This document shows, piece by piece, positions 15,895 to 23,358 of a stretch of DNA of 40,005 nucleotides. The notes under the pieces were generated by a model that ran no database searches, had not been told where the DNA came from, and saw only the letters and a list, made by a program, of their open reading frames with translations. The first letter of the stretch is position 1. Each line of letters opens with the position of its first letter. The stretch is taken from positions 1 to 40,005 of IMG/VR virus record IMGVR_UViG_3300031277_000010; one strand, given 5' to 3'. The position numbers were made by a program, and so were the translations under genes. The stretch comes from a virus.

Positions 15895-16507
15895 CGTTGT
15901 CGTCTCCTTCCGGCCATCCTTCTGTGTTTCGATGGAGCTCTCCATCAGGCACTGGTGGGATGTTTTTTGCCACCCAGCACGCCATTGCCACGGCAAGAAC
16001 AAGGTCATCGTGTACCCCCTCACGCCAAGCCTCATAGGAATCATGGCCTGTTTTCGTATTGATTTTCACCTTAAAGTCAAGCAACTCACGAACTAACGTC
16101 GGGCCGTCTGTGAGACCATCGGCAATCTTTAGCTTCCCTTCCTGGAAAAACACCTGCAGGTTAATTGCGAGGTCCCTCTTTGGAATCCGATATTCGAGCC
16201 CGTCGGTCGACACGTTCTCCCCGCCGTGGATCTTGATTGCGTAGGGATACAACCCACGCTGGTGGAACATGTCCACGACCGGCTGTCCCACGCCTGTAGC
16301 GTCAACCACCAGGACGGGACCCTCTCCTACCTCCGGCCTTCCAAGGGTAAGGACGATGTTCGACACGATGTCAGGGTATGGAGTCCCGAGTGGGTACCGT
16401 TTCAGATGGCGCAGATGACACTTGTCGAAAGCCGGCTGCTCAACGATTGCCAGGGCCGTGTAGTCCTGAGACTGCCCCAGGTCGAGCCCAAAGTAGAACT
16501 TGGTCAT
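15884..16507 (-). CDS. Terminase large subunit, nuclease component (split gene)
   Basis: A 207-residue protein equal to the C-terminal RNase H-like nuclease of terminase large subunits, which cuts concatemeric DNA at headful or site-specific ends. Acidic motifs: FGLDLGQSQDYTA (Asp9), VLVVDATGVG (Asp69) and HDDLVLAVAMA (Asp167/168), the usual metal-binding triad. It begins at an ATGA overlap with the ATPase gene, so the two halves are made as separate, coupled polypeptides. Both pieces look complete and neither is degenerate. Confidence 0.88.
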   Translation of the reverse strand: MTKFYFGLDLGQSQDYTALAIVEQPAFDKCHLRHLKRYPLGTPYPDIVSNIVLTLGRPEVGEGPVLVVDATGVGQPVVDMFHQRGLYPYAIKIHGGENVSTDGLEYRIPKRDLAINLQVFFQEGKLKIADGLTDGPTLVRELLDFKVKINTKTGHDSYEAWREGVHDDLVLAVAMACWVAKNIPPVPDGELHRNTEGWPEGDDNDGW

Positions 16508-17265
16508 GGTATCGAATCCTCAAACAATGGCTTCACCTCGGGCGAAATTGCGCTCTGAACGGCTTCGTAGGAAAACACACAGTCCAATGTCTGAACGAAC
16601 TCGCACATATACTCTTGTTTGAACCACCATTCCCCAAGGGTAGCCCGCTCCTTGGCAAGAAACTCCTCTGATATTCGAGGGCAATCCCTGGCAGTCACCT
16701 TGAATCGGAGCCATGATTTACCTCCATCTGTCCATTCCTTGTGAAACCAGCCACGCTTCCCGAACGGTGTGGTGAGCGCCACCATGGACCCCCCTGACAC
16801 GGCCAGCATGGGACGCACTGAGTAGTAGAGCTCATCCGGGACGCGGGATGCCTCGTCTACCAGCAGGAGGGACACCCCAGAAAAGCCTCGCACGGTCTCT
16901 TCCTTCCCGGGCAGAGAAACAATCCTGGATCCGTTCGGCAACTCAAGCTGAAGCGCCGATTCCCGGACGGGCTCGATCCCAGCTTCCCTACAGAACCACA
17001 GCACCTTTCGGAACAACTCCCCGCTCTGGCGCAGGGATGGGCTCAGGAGAAGGACCAAGCTGCCGCCATAATACTTGGCCCGATGCACGGCCTTGACCGC
17101 TGAGGTAGTGGATTTGCCGCTCTGCCGGCTGCACAGGAGGAGGGTATCCTTATCAGCTCTGAGATAATCTGCCTGCCACGGATCCGGCTCCATCTTGCAG
17201 GCGTCCATGAAGGTCGCCGGATCAATCGCCCTCAGTAAGTCGTTTTGTTGTTCCGAGCCGTCCAT
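16504..17265 (-). CDS. Terminase large subunit, ATPase component (split gene)
   Basis: A 253-residue packaging motor ATPase: Q-motif region DPWQADYL (28-35), Walker A CSRQSGKS (45-52), Walker B LLLVDEAS (133-140) with Asp137/Glu138, and coupling motif VALTTP. It ends at FEDSIP just where a single-chain terminase would enter the nuclease domain. The stop overlaps the next start as ATGA. Only the ATPase half is present here; the nuclease half is the next gene. It overlaps the small-terminase gene by 44 bases. Confidence 0.9.
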   Translation of the reverse strand: MDGSEQQNDLLRAIDPATFMDACKMEPDPWQADYLRADKDTLLLCSRQSGKSTTSAVKAVHRAKYYGGSLVLLLSPSLRQSGELFRKVLWFCREAGIEPVRESALQLELPNGSRIVSLPGKEETVRGFSGVSLLLVDEASRVPDELYYSVRPMLAVSGGSMVALTTPFGKRGWFHKEWTDGGKSWLRFKVTARDCPRISEEFLAKERATLGEWWFKQEYMCEFVQTLDCVFSYEAVQSAISPEVKPLFEDSIP

Positions 17266-17713
17266 TCAGCTTTGCCACCATCGCCTTCTTTACTTCGGGG
17301 TGTTTGTCGAGAATCTCAAGCCATACGGCACGTTCAGATTCCCACTGTTTGCTGTCGGTCCCGAGGGGGGCTCCGTCTTTGCCGGTGAGTTCGATCTTCT
17401 GACCTCGGAGCTTCGCAGTGTGGGCAAGAATCGAATGCGCCGCCATTTGCCGGACGTACTCGGATCGGGCATGGTCCATCAAGTAGAACTGTGATTTCAA
17501 CGCCGCGGATTCAACCTCGTCGAGCCGATGAACGCGCGCAGCCTCGTATTCCTTGCGCCACAGGTCTTTGTGAATCTGAGTCAGTTGAACGGTTGCAGTA
17601 TTCTCATTTTTGTATTGGTATTTTTTGGCTACTTGACGCCACGTCCAACCTTGGACCCTTAGACTGGCGACTTCTTTAATGCGCTCTTTAGTTCCTTTCG
17701 TGGGTTCGCTCAT
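17222..17713 (-). CDS. Terminase small subunit
   Basis: A 163-residue protein immediately before the large terminase. The N-terminal 45 residues form a helix-turn-helix (RIKEVASLRVQGWTWRQVAKKY), used to recognise the packaging start site. A central helical oligomerisation part and a basic C-terminus follow. Start ATG at 17713 follows AAGGAATGGG. The HTH plus position make the assignment firm. Confidence 0.82.
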   Translation of the reverse strand: MSEPTKGTKERIKEVASLRVQGWTWRQVAKKYQYKNENTATVQLTQIHKDLWRKEYEAARVHRLDEVESAALKSQFYLMDHARSEYVRQMAAHSILAHTAKLRGQKIELTGKDGAPLGTDSKQWESERAVWLEILDKHPEVKKAMVAKLNGRLGTTKRLTEGD

Positions 17714-17733
17714 GATTGCCCATTCCTTTGTGT

Positions 17734-18018
17734 TTAAAACGCGCCTGTCTCGGTCTGGGGGTCTAAGTCACTTTTGATTGTCTTGCATCTTTCCGCGACT
17801 GCACATAGATTTATTCTAAATGTGCCTTTATATTTTCCTTTCTTGTATAGTTGAATAAGCATTGGAAAACTATCATAATCTCCCGTTGACTCAAGATACT
17901 TTTGCCCAATATCATTTGCTATGTAAATAGGTTTAGCTGCCTGTGTGTCTATATATTCCGCATCTGCAGGATACTTATCGCCCATACTGACGAATACACA
18001 CTCAATTTCTTTTTTCAT
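17734..18018 (-). CDS. Uncharacterised 94-residue protein at the head of the packaging operon
   Basis: The start at 18018 is set by GAAGG seven bases upstream. The sequence (CVFVSMGDKYPADAEYID, PIYIANDIGQKYLESTGD, FPMLIQLYKKGKYKGTFRINL) suggests a small alpha/beta protein. It is AT-rich like the preceding early genes, unlike the terminase genes that follow. No family recognised. Confidence 0.6.
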   Translation of the reverse strand: MKKEIECVFVSMGDKYPADAEYIDTQAAKPIYIANDIGQKYLESTGDYDSFPMLIQLYKKGKYKGTFRINLCAVAERCKTIKSDLDPQTETGAF

Positions 18019-18065
18019 CTCACTGCCTTCAAAGAATCCCCCCGCCCCCATGGTAAACACTGATT

Positions 18066-18096
18066 AAAAGCCTAAGTTGGGCAGGACGCCCTTGGC
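18066..18096 (-). terminator. Putative intrinsic terminator between early and late blocks
   Basis: In the 105-base gap before 18018, the transcribed strand forms a hairpin from an outer GCC...GGC pair and an inner GGGC / GCCC stem (18079-18082 and 18088-18091), directly followed by TTTTAAT. This would end early transcription before the packaging genes. The stem is imperfect. Confidence 0.45.
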
Positions 18097-18123
18097 GGGT
18101 TGTAAGATTCGGGGGCGAGGGGG

Positions 18124-18534
18124 TCATGGTTTCTTACCTTTTATATTGAATATATAGTCAATAAAACTATCGCAATATTCCTTTGCTGTTCTTCCATTTC
18201 CATCTTTCCATCCATCGCGCCATAAGTATTTCCATACTTTGCATTGATCCACCATGATATCAGAGTTAACATCGGTGTTATGGATACATATGAGAACTAA
18301 ACATTCTCTATTTACACTTTTATTGATGACATTGCATACACGCTCAAAAAACAATCTCTGCCCGTCATGGAATGGTGCATTAACTTTTTTTAGTTCAAGA
18401 AACACAAAACATCTGTCTCTTAATTCAAATGCTCCATCAATATCTGTCGGAGTAACCTTGCCATATCTGAAATGAGAATAATCTTTTACTTGCAATGATC
18501 TTTCTCTGAATTCTATTTGTCCGCGTTCAGCCAT
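18124..18534 (-). CDS. Putative PD-(D/E)XK-type nuclease
   Basis: A 136-residue protein with TPTDIDGAFELRDRCFVFLELKK (28-50). Asp at 'DIDG', then Glu-Leu-Lys in a beta strand, then GQRLFFERV make the D...ExK arrangement of PD-(D/E)XK nucleases such as resolvases and VRR-NUC-like enzymes. The C-terminus is basic. It overlaps the stop of the methyltransferase gene by eight bases and shares its AT-rich composition, so the two may have been gained together. It could process recombination intermediates or act with the methylase; catalytic activity is inferred. Confidence 0.6.
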   Translation of the reverse strand: MAERGQIEFRERSLQVKDYSHFRYGKVTPTDIDGAFELRDRCFVFLELKKVNAPFHDGQRLFFERVCNVINKSVNRECLVLICIHNTDVNSDIMVDQCKVWKYLWRDGWKDGNGRTAKEYCDSFIDYIFNIKGKKP

Positions 18535-19327
18535 TAATCAAAACCTTTCCGAATTCTCCGAATGCCTTTATAAATTTTTTGTATTTTTTCCCTATATATA
18601 TTATTGCTTGCCCTTGCAACGGTGCACCTTGATTTCCATCAGGATCGAGAAATTTAACTCTCCCTTTTATAAAACATATAGAACTTGAATATTCTATCAA
18701 TTCTTGAAACCATACCGTCTCGGTTGCATTATTTACCAATATACAGGCCTCGTCTACCTCACAATTCACTACTTTTTCTATTAACGCAGAACAAAACTCA
18801 GAACAAAGGGGTTGAGCATAAGGTGGATTCATCCATACACGCTTTCCCCATTTCTTTGAACGCCCATCGTCATCTTTTGTACAATATACCTTGGCTTCAA
18901 CTATTTTATTGGCCTTTTTACTACTAGCCGGATCAAAGTCTATTGCTCCCATAACGTCTTTGGCAGCCTTGATATATTCAGGCGGGGTATACCATTCGTT
19001 TTCACCTGAATTATTTGATACATGTGGCATGGTTTTTGTTTTAGCTGGGTCATTTGGCCCGCCTATTTCAAAGCCCATGCCAATCCATTTATTCGCCGTC
19101 CTTTTATTTATTCCTATTTCTTGGCAATACCCGCCCCATGTTTTTTCTCTCCATCTATTTCCATTTACGGATAATATCTCTCTTGCCGCCCATAACTCAT
19201 TAACTATCTCTATCGTTTTTACTTTCCAATCCGATACAGATAATTTCATTTTTTTTACAGAAGCTTCATAATTCCAATTACTCGGTATTTTGGGAATATT
19301 ATCGCATACTGCTAATTCTGTTTTCAT
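18527..19327 (-). CDS. Phage DNA N6-adenine methyltransferase (Dam-like)
   Basis: A 266-residue protein. The C-terminal 155 residues have the signature of phage N6-adenine methylases: EWYTPPEY (111-118), IDFDPASS (129-136) and catalytic WMNPPY (165-170), then QGQAIIYIG near the end. The N-terminal 100 residues contain an HTH-like stretch (GGYCQEIGINKRTANKWIGMG) that may bind DNA. The likely role is methylating phage DNA against host restriction or as regulation. It is AT-rich against the GC-balanced upstream genes, suggesting transfer. Start ATG abuts the preceding TAA (TAAATG). Confidence 0.88.
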   Translation of the reverse strand: MKTELAVCDNIPKIPSNWNYEASVKKMKLSVSDWKVKTIEIVNELWAAREILSVNGNRWREKTWGGYCQEIGINKRTANKWIGMGFEIGGPNDPAKTKTMPHVSNNSGENEWYTPPEYIKAAKDVMGAIDFDPASSKKANKIVEAKVYCTKDDDGRSKKWGKRVWMNPPYAQPLCSEFCSALIEKVVNCEVDEACILVNNATETVWFQELIEYSSSICFIKGRVKFLDPDGNQGAPLQGQAIIYIGKKYKKFIKAFGEFGKVLING

Positions 19328-19501
19328 TTATTTTTCATCTCCTTCCGTCTCGGCTCTCGTTCCGTTGACGCGATCCGCGGCCAGTCGGCGTAGGTGCTTC
19401 TCCTCCCTGTCGATAATATCCTGGATCAGCATCAGCACTCGCGGGGGGCACTCCATCCCGGCCTCTCGGAGCACTTCACGGATCTTGTCGATGTAGGTCA
19501 T
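19328..19501 (-). CDS. Small basic-acidic helical protein (57 residues)
   Basis: A short gene linked on both sides. ATG at 19501 overlaps the upstream stop as ATGA, and its TAA abuts the methylase ATG. The protein begins MTYIDKIREVLREAGMECPP and continues as charged helix (LMLIQDIIDREEKHLRRL). GGAAGGAG at its end serves as the ribosome site for the methylase. No family recognised; coupling on both sides supports it being real. Confidence 0.6.
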   Translation of the reverse strand: MTYIDKIREVLREAGMECPPRVLMLIQDIIDREEKHLRRLAADRVNGTRAETEGDEK

Positions 19502-19746
19502 TTCCCAATCATCCTTAAAACGGTGCTTTCAAAGTGCCCATATGCCGCAAGGGCAATCGGAAACAGGATGCTTGCCTCTGCGCTCAAGTCTTTCTCCTGT
19601 ATTCCTTCTACCCGGATCTTATTCGTGGCCCCATCTTGGATAATCACGTCAACGTATCGGTTGGCCCATCCTGGCCCGTCGGCTGCGCGTGGGATCACTC
19701 CGATGTAGAATTCATGCTCTTTCAGCTCGAACGGCTTCTTTTTCAT
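19498..19746 (-). CDS. Uncharacterised 82-residue protein
   Basis: Start ATG at 19746 is preceded by AAGGAGGAGGG. A longer reading begins in poor context. Sequence highlights: ELKEHEFYIGVIPRAADGPG, YVDVIIQDGATNKIRVEGI and a helical C-terminus. The composition is normal for this phage. Function unknown. Confidence 0.6.
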   Translation of the reverse strand: MKKKPFELKEHEFYIGVIPRAADGPGWANRYVDVIIQDGATNKIRVEGIQEKDLSAEASILFPIALAAYGHFESTVLRMIGK

Positions 19747-20108
19747 CCCTCCTCCTTCCCGCACACCTCGCGCCATGCCGCGTCAACGGCTTCGTCGGGG
19801 GTGTCACCAGTCCATTCATGGTATGTGTTTGTTACATTTTTTATTTTCACAGGTCTCCAAAATTCAATCCACGCGCAATAGGATTTGTCTGAAAATTCGT
19901 TTGCCTTCCCCACGCCTACATTCTCTACGTTTTCAAGCCTGTCCATCGCCTCCAGCTTCTCCACCATCGTGGGCGGGCGGTTCTGCCATTCATCTATGAA
20001 TGCGGAGAAGCCGCATTCTCTGCATTTTATTCTTATGTTTCCTTTGCAAGGGATATTTTTTGATAGTACATATCCTTCTTCACCGCAATAGCACGCCTTA
20101 ATCTCCAT
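19743..20108 (-). CDS. Lar-like zinc-ribbon protein (restriction alleviation type)
   Basis: A 121-residue protein. Residues 7-46 are a zinc ribbon: CYCG, then RIKCRECGFSAFIDEWQNRPP. The 'C-x-C ... C-x2-CG ... W-N-R' pattern matches the Lar/restriction-alleviation family, whose prototype modulates type I restriction. The C-terminal part (YCAWIEFWRPVKIKNV, TPDEAVDAAWREVCG) is extra. It is near two methyltransferases, which fits an anti-restriction role, although many Lar-like proteins are untested. Confidence 0.6.
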   Translation of the reverse strand: MEIKACYCGEEGYVLSKNIPCKGNIRIKCRECGFSAFIDEWQNRPPTMVEKLEAMDRLENVENVGVGKANEFSDKSYCAWIEFWRPVKIKNVTNTYHEWTGDTPDEAVDAAWREVCGKEEG

Positions 20109-20325
20109 GGGTCGCTACTTTCCTTGGTGGATCACAGATTTTTAGAAGACGATTAAGCGAATTAGTTATTTTATCCATGCGTTTGATATTGCATTCAACA
20201 CACCAGTATGGGCTCCACCATGTCCCTGCTGGATTCTGACACCCTTTTTCTGCGCACTCTTCGCCAGTCCTATACTTTTCTCCGTTAAACGGATCGTTCT
20301 TGTCCATGTACCGATGGGTATTCAT
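20098..20325 (-). CDS. Small cysteine-rich protein (75 residues)
   Basis: Contains CAEKGCQNPAGTWWSPYWCVEC, a compact four-cysteine cluster likely to bind zinc, followed by a helix (RMDKITNSLNRLLKI). It overlaps the beta-helix gene stop by four bases and the Lar-like gene by eleven. Function unknown. Confidence 0.6.
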   Translation of the reverse strand: MNTHRYMDKNDPFNGEKYRTGEECAEKGCQNPAGTWWSPYWCVECNIKRMDKITNSLNRLLKICDPPRKVATHGD

Positions 20326-21767
20326 TTCACCTTTCCTTTCACATTAGCCATGTACGCATCCCCGATCTCCCACATGGTCGAGAAGTCATAGTTCGGCTGC
20401 TTCGTTCGGTCGATGCACGGATAAACAGGCATTGGGATTTTAGGATCACTGAACGAGTTCATCCAATACCAGTTTGCACCGTTCGCATCGGCCTCAACGA
20501 ATGGGATCTGATAGTTCACGGGGTTCGAGTTCACTTGGCCGATGGAAATGTAGGGCACCTCTTTGTCCAGAGCATAGAACGTGTTCGCGAATACGCGGGT
20601 CGCGATGGCGTCGTGCATATGCGAAAACTGGATCATGCAGCCTCGGGGGGCAATGAAGGTGTTGTGATCAAGCAAGATCATCCCGGGCGGGTAGTGCATG
20701 ATCTGTCCGCCGAATAGCTGCCCGTCGACGGCGTTGTTGATCTGGATGCACGGGAAATACAGCGGGTTGTTGTCATGCCACTGGTCCTTCTCCCATTGCG
20801 TCGGCCCGGTGATCAGCGTGCATCCGCTTACGTGAATCTTTCCGTTGGGGTGGTGGGTCAGAACCCAGTTTTCGAAGGAGTATCTTCCTTTGGGTCCCTT
20901 CGCCATGATGTCCTGTCCTTCTTCAAGGTGAAAATCGGGATCCCAATAACTCGAATCGAACGGGTCGTCGTAGATGACGATTGGTGCTCTTCCGTTTCCG
21001 AAGAAGAGGCAGTTTGTGACTTCGACATTCCGGCATCCGATGAGGGATATTCCGCATAGCTGATTAAAGAAGAATCTGCATCCATTGATTTTCACTCCTC
21101 TAAATCGTCCGTTGAATTGGAGCCCGTGTCTTCCTCCGGTGAGAGCAAATATACAATCTTCGAAATCAATTCCGGTGATAGGCGGATATATGGGGTTCCA
21201 GGATCCCCCAGAAACATATGCTCCATGGGTACAGTTTCCCGAATAGATACATTCTCTGAACCGGCATCTGATAAAGTGAAGGTTACTGATTTTTGACCCA
21301 CCCACAAATAACCCTCTAGTTTCAGCATACCACACCTCGCAATCCTCAAGAGTAATGTTTTTCACCTGGTTCGTCTCGGGGTAGGAGTCGTTCAAATTCG
21401 CCGTGTTCTCCACCCCGCCTTCGATCTTCCATCCTCGCACGATGATGTTCTCCGAATCCATGATCGACAAGCCGCCCCATATGCGTTCGGGCGGGTTTGC
21501 CGGGTCGTACTCCTGGTATGCGCCTTTGAATGCGTACATGATCGACGTGCCGTGCCCGTCCACGATGAGCGGTGAATCCGGCGTGTATCTGTGCTTTGAG
21601 AACGACATGCCGGGGAGGATCGTGTCGTGGTAGTCTAGCTGGCCCCCGTTGTTCAGGATCGTAATGAAGGTGCCGGGATCAACCGGGTTGCCTTTGATAA
21701 CGTCAACGTGCTGGATCTCCCCGGCGAAGCAGAGGGACGATAGCAGGAGGAGGGATAGGGTCTTCAT
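20322..21767 (-). CDS. Secreted right-handed beta-helix protein (pectate-lyase fold)
   Basis: A 481-residue protein. ATG at 21767 is preceded by AAAGGAACTCCA and opens a clear Sec signal peptide, MKTLSLLLLSSLCFAGE, with cleavage expected near residue 16. Residues about 100-290 carry repeated parallel-beta-helix coils: ENIIVRGWKIEGG, KNITLEDCEVWYAE, NLHFIRCRFREC, GIDFEDCIFAL, GVKINGCRFFFNQ, NVEVTNCLFFGNG. Such folds occur in polysaccharide lyases and hydrolases. It is not in the tail block and has an export signal, unlike a tailspike. It probably acts outside the cytoplasm on a glycan; the active site cannot be assigned by eye. Confidence 0.75.
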   Translation of the reverse strand: MKTLSLLLLSSLCFAGEIQHVDVIKGNPVDPGTFITILNNGGQLDYHDTILPGMSFSKHRYTPDSPLIVDGHGTSIMYAFKGAYQEYDPANPPERIWGGLSIMDSENIIVRGWKIEGGVENTANLNDSYPETNQVKNITLEDCEVWYAETRGLFVGGSKISNLHFIRCRFRECIYSGNCTHGAYVSGGSWNPIYPPITGIDFEDCIFALTGGRHGLQFNGRFRGVKINGCRFFFNQLCGISLIGCRNVEVTNCLFFGNGRAPIVIYDDPFDSSYWDPDFHLEEGQDIMAKGPKGRYSFENWVLTHHPNGKIHVSGCTLITGPTQWEKDQWHDNNPLYFPCIQINNAVDGQLFGGQIMHYPPGMILLDHNTFIAPRGCMIQFSHMHDAIATRVFANTFYALDKEVPYISIGQVNSNPVNYQIPFVEADANGANWYWMNSFSDPKIPMPVYPCIDRTKQPNYDFSTMWEIGDAYMANVKGKVK

Positions 21768-21778
21768 TGGAGTTCCTT

Positions 21779-22024
21779 TCATGACAAGTTGGTTTGGTCG
21801 ATCTTTTTTACTAGATCGTTCCATCTCTTCCAATACGGCTTTCCCCAAGACGCGGTTTTGTTTGTTGCATATTTCTCCATGATATCAATCACCTCATCGA
21901 GTGTATATTTATCCGACGTCCTGGTAAACAAGCACCGCATGACTTCTTTCACCTGGGCGATGGGAAGATTCACCTTGCCGCCTTCAATGGAGCACACTTC
22001 TTTTGCCAATTCGTTCAGGTTCAT
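21779..22024 (-). CDS. Small phage protein with N-terminal MNLNELAKEV motif (81 residues)
   Basis: Start ATG at 22024 follows AAAAGGAGCAATC. The N-terminal helix and following LPIAQVKEVMRCLF resemble a type of small protein seen in many phage early regions, of unknown role. The C-terminal half (YTLDEVIDIMEKYATN, KPYWKRWNDLVKK) is helical. It overlaps the upstream cysteine-rich gene by four bases. Confidence 0.6.
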   Translation of the reverse strand: MNLNELAKEVCSIEGGKVNLPIAQVKEVMRCLFTRTSDKYTLDEVIDIMEKYATNKTASWGKPYWKRWNDLVKKIDQTNLS

Positions 22025-22239
22025 GATTGCTCCTTTTGTCCAATATGCCATGGGCATTTTCCATAGGCAGTACACGTTTCAGGGTTGCATGGAATCTTAT
22101 GCCCTGGAACGCAGTCATCTCTCGGTCCGTCGCACGGCATTAGATCATCATTTTCGCAGCCGCACCCAATAAACTCGTTGTACAGCCCGTCGAATCCATT
22201 GTTTTTCAGGTATTCAACGGCTATTTCTTTCAGGTTCAT
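22021..22239 (-). CDS. Cysteine-rich small protein (72 residues)
   Basis: MNLKEIAVEYLKNNGFDGL leads into a dense cysteine cluster: CGCENDDLMPC, DDCVPGHKIPC, ETCTAYGKC. This combination is a recurring phage early protein, presumably zinc-binding. The AAGGAGCAATC leader is nearly identical to the one before the next gene. Function unknown. Confidence 0.62.
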   Translation of the reverse strand: MNLKEIAVEYLKNNGFDGLYNEFIGCGCENDDLMPCDGPRDDCVPGHKIPCNPETCTAYGKCPWHIGQKEQS

Positions 22240-22502
22240 GATTGCTCCTTGAGTTGAAGTTGATACGTTCCTGAGTTATCGGGTTGGCTCCACACGACTT
22301 CAGTTTCCCAATATGGATAATACCTTCGATTATGATAAGGTTCAATCCATATAGGTTGAATATTTATTGGTTGAATAGCACGTTCTGTAGGAAACAATTC
22401 GTCAAGCGCTTGCTTTAATCCCCTTGCTTGGTCGATTGAAAGCGTTATATCTAAATCGCCAATCTTTACCTTGACTTCTGTTATTTGTACTTTTTCACTC
22501 AC
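22236..22502 (-). CDS. Uncharacterised 88-residue protein
   Basis: Contains ITEVKVKIGDLDITLSIDQA then a short helix (RGLKQALDELFP) and an aromatic C-terminal half (YHNRRYYPYWETEVVW). Start ATG at 22502 follows AAAGGAGTAATCGTG-type context. It overlaps its downstream neighbour by four bases. No family recognised. Confidence 0.55.
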   Translation of the reverse strand: MSEKVQITEVKVKIGDLDITLSIDQARGLKQALDELFPTERAIQPINIQPIWIEPYHNRRYYPYWETEVVWSQPDNSGTYQLQLKEQS

Positions 22503-22504
22503 GA

Positions 22505-22684
22505 TTACTCCTTTTCCAATCCTTCCGCGATATCTTCGATAGCGCAGAGCAGATTATAAATTGCGTATTCAAGGGGTACCCGGCCTTCGGGACATGCGCC
22601 CCTGTCTATTGCGTCCTTTCCAACCTTGCAGCTAAGGCGCGCACGGTAGTATGGGATCTTTCTCTTCGGCGGTAAGTTCCCCAT
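22505..22684 (-). CDS. Small 59-residue protein coupled to the secreted protein gene
   Basis: ATG at 22684 overlaps the previous stop as TGATG, so translation is probably by re-initiation. Sequence: MGNLPPKRKIPYYRARLSC, then PLEYAIYNLLCAIEDIAEGL, a short helix. A longer upstream reading would overlap the secreted protein gene and is rejected. Function unknown. Confidence 0.55.
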   Translation of the reverse strand: MGNLPPKRKIPYYRARLSCKVGKDAIDRGACPEGRVPLEYAIYNLLCAIEDIAEGLEKE

Positions 22685-23358
22685 CAAATCACCCCCACCC
22701 ATCCCTGTCCAAAGTACTGCATCCCGTTCCCGATGAAATTCTCCCACGGCGTGAGATCATGGTGAATCCCGAAGATGGCGAAGTCGCCGAGAAAATGAAG
22801 TTGCCACTGATGAACCCGCTCCGTGATGAGACCGCGAAGTTTGATCAGGTTCGTCTCTTCGCCCAAGGAAGAATCGTAGTGCCAAATGAAAACCGAGCAC
22901 GATTCCCATAGCCCGAACACGAGCAGGTCGTTTTCCATCCGCATGAAAAGATCAAATTCGCTCGCGTCGTAGGGGAACGCTTCATCGAGGGCGACCTTGT
23001 GGAGGATGGCAGATATTTCGAGGTAGAACGCAAGGTAGAGCGTAGGGTCCGGGTAGGAGAAGGCGTCGGCGACCATCGCCCCGAGGTCCAGGTTCGCGGC
23101 GTCAAGAGCAGCCTCGGCAGGCGTGGGGACGATTGAATTCTCGATCTGGAACAATTCGGAGTCGATGGCGTATTCCTCGTACCACGCAAAACCGAAGTCA
23201 TATTGAGCCTGCGCGTACTCGGCCACGGTTGGGTTGTTCACAGCCCCGCTGCCACTGCCCGGAGGGACGGGGGGATCAATGCCGCGGGTTGCCTGGATAT
23301 CAACGGCCCACGCTCCGGCGGCGAGAAAAAGAACGGCGAGAATGGTAAGGTACTTCAT
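22684..23358 (-). CDS. Secreted protein of unknown function (224 residues)
   Basis: Start ATG at 23358 follows AAAAGGAGAAATC. Residues 1-18 are a textbook Sec signal (MKYLTILAVLFLAAGAWA). The mature part begins with a Pro/Gly/Ser linker (DPPVPPGSGSGAV), followed by a helical, Trp/Phe-rich acidic domain (EYAQAQYDFGFAWYEEY, DPTLYLAFYLEISAILHK, VHQWQLHFLGDFAIFG). No known family is recognised. It lies between a methylase and small early genes, so it is probably an envelope-acting host-takeover, exclusion or lysis-related factor. Confidence 0.65.
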   Translation of the reverse strand: MKYLTILAVLFLAAGAWAVDIQATRGIDPPVPPGSGSGAVNNPTVAEYAQAQYDFGFAWYEEYAIDSELFQIENSIVPTPAEAALDAANLDLGAMVADAFSYPDPTLYLAFYLEISAILHKVALDEAFPYDASEFDLFMRMENDLLVFGLWESCSVFIWHYDSSLGEETNLIKLRGLITERVHQWQLHFLGDFAIFGIHHDLTPWENFIGNGMQYFGQGWVGVI

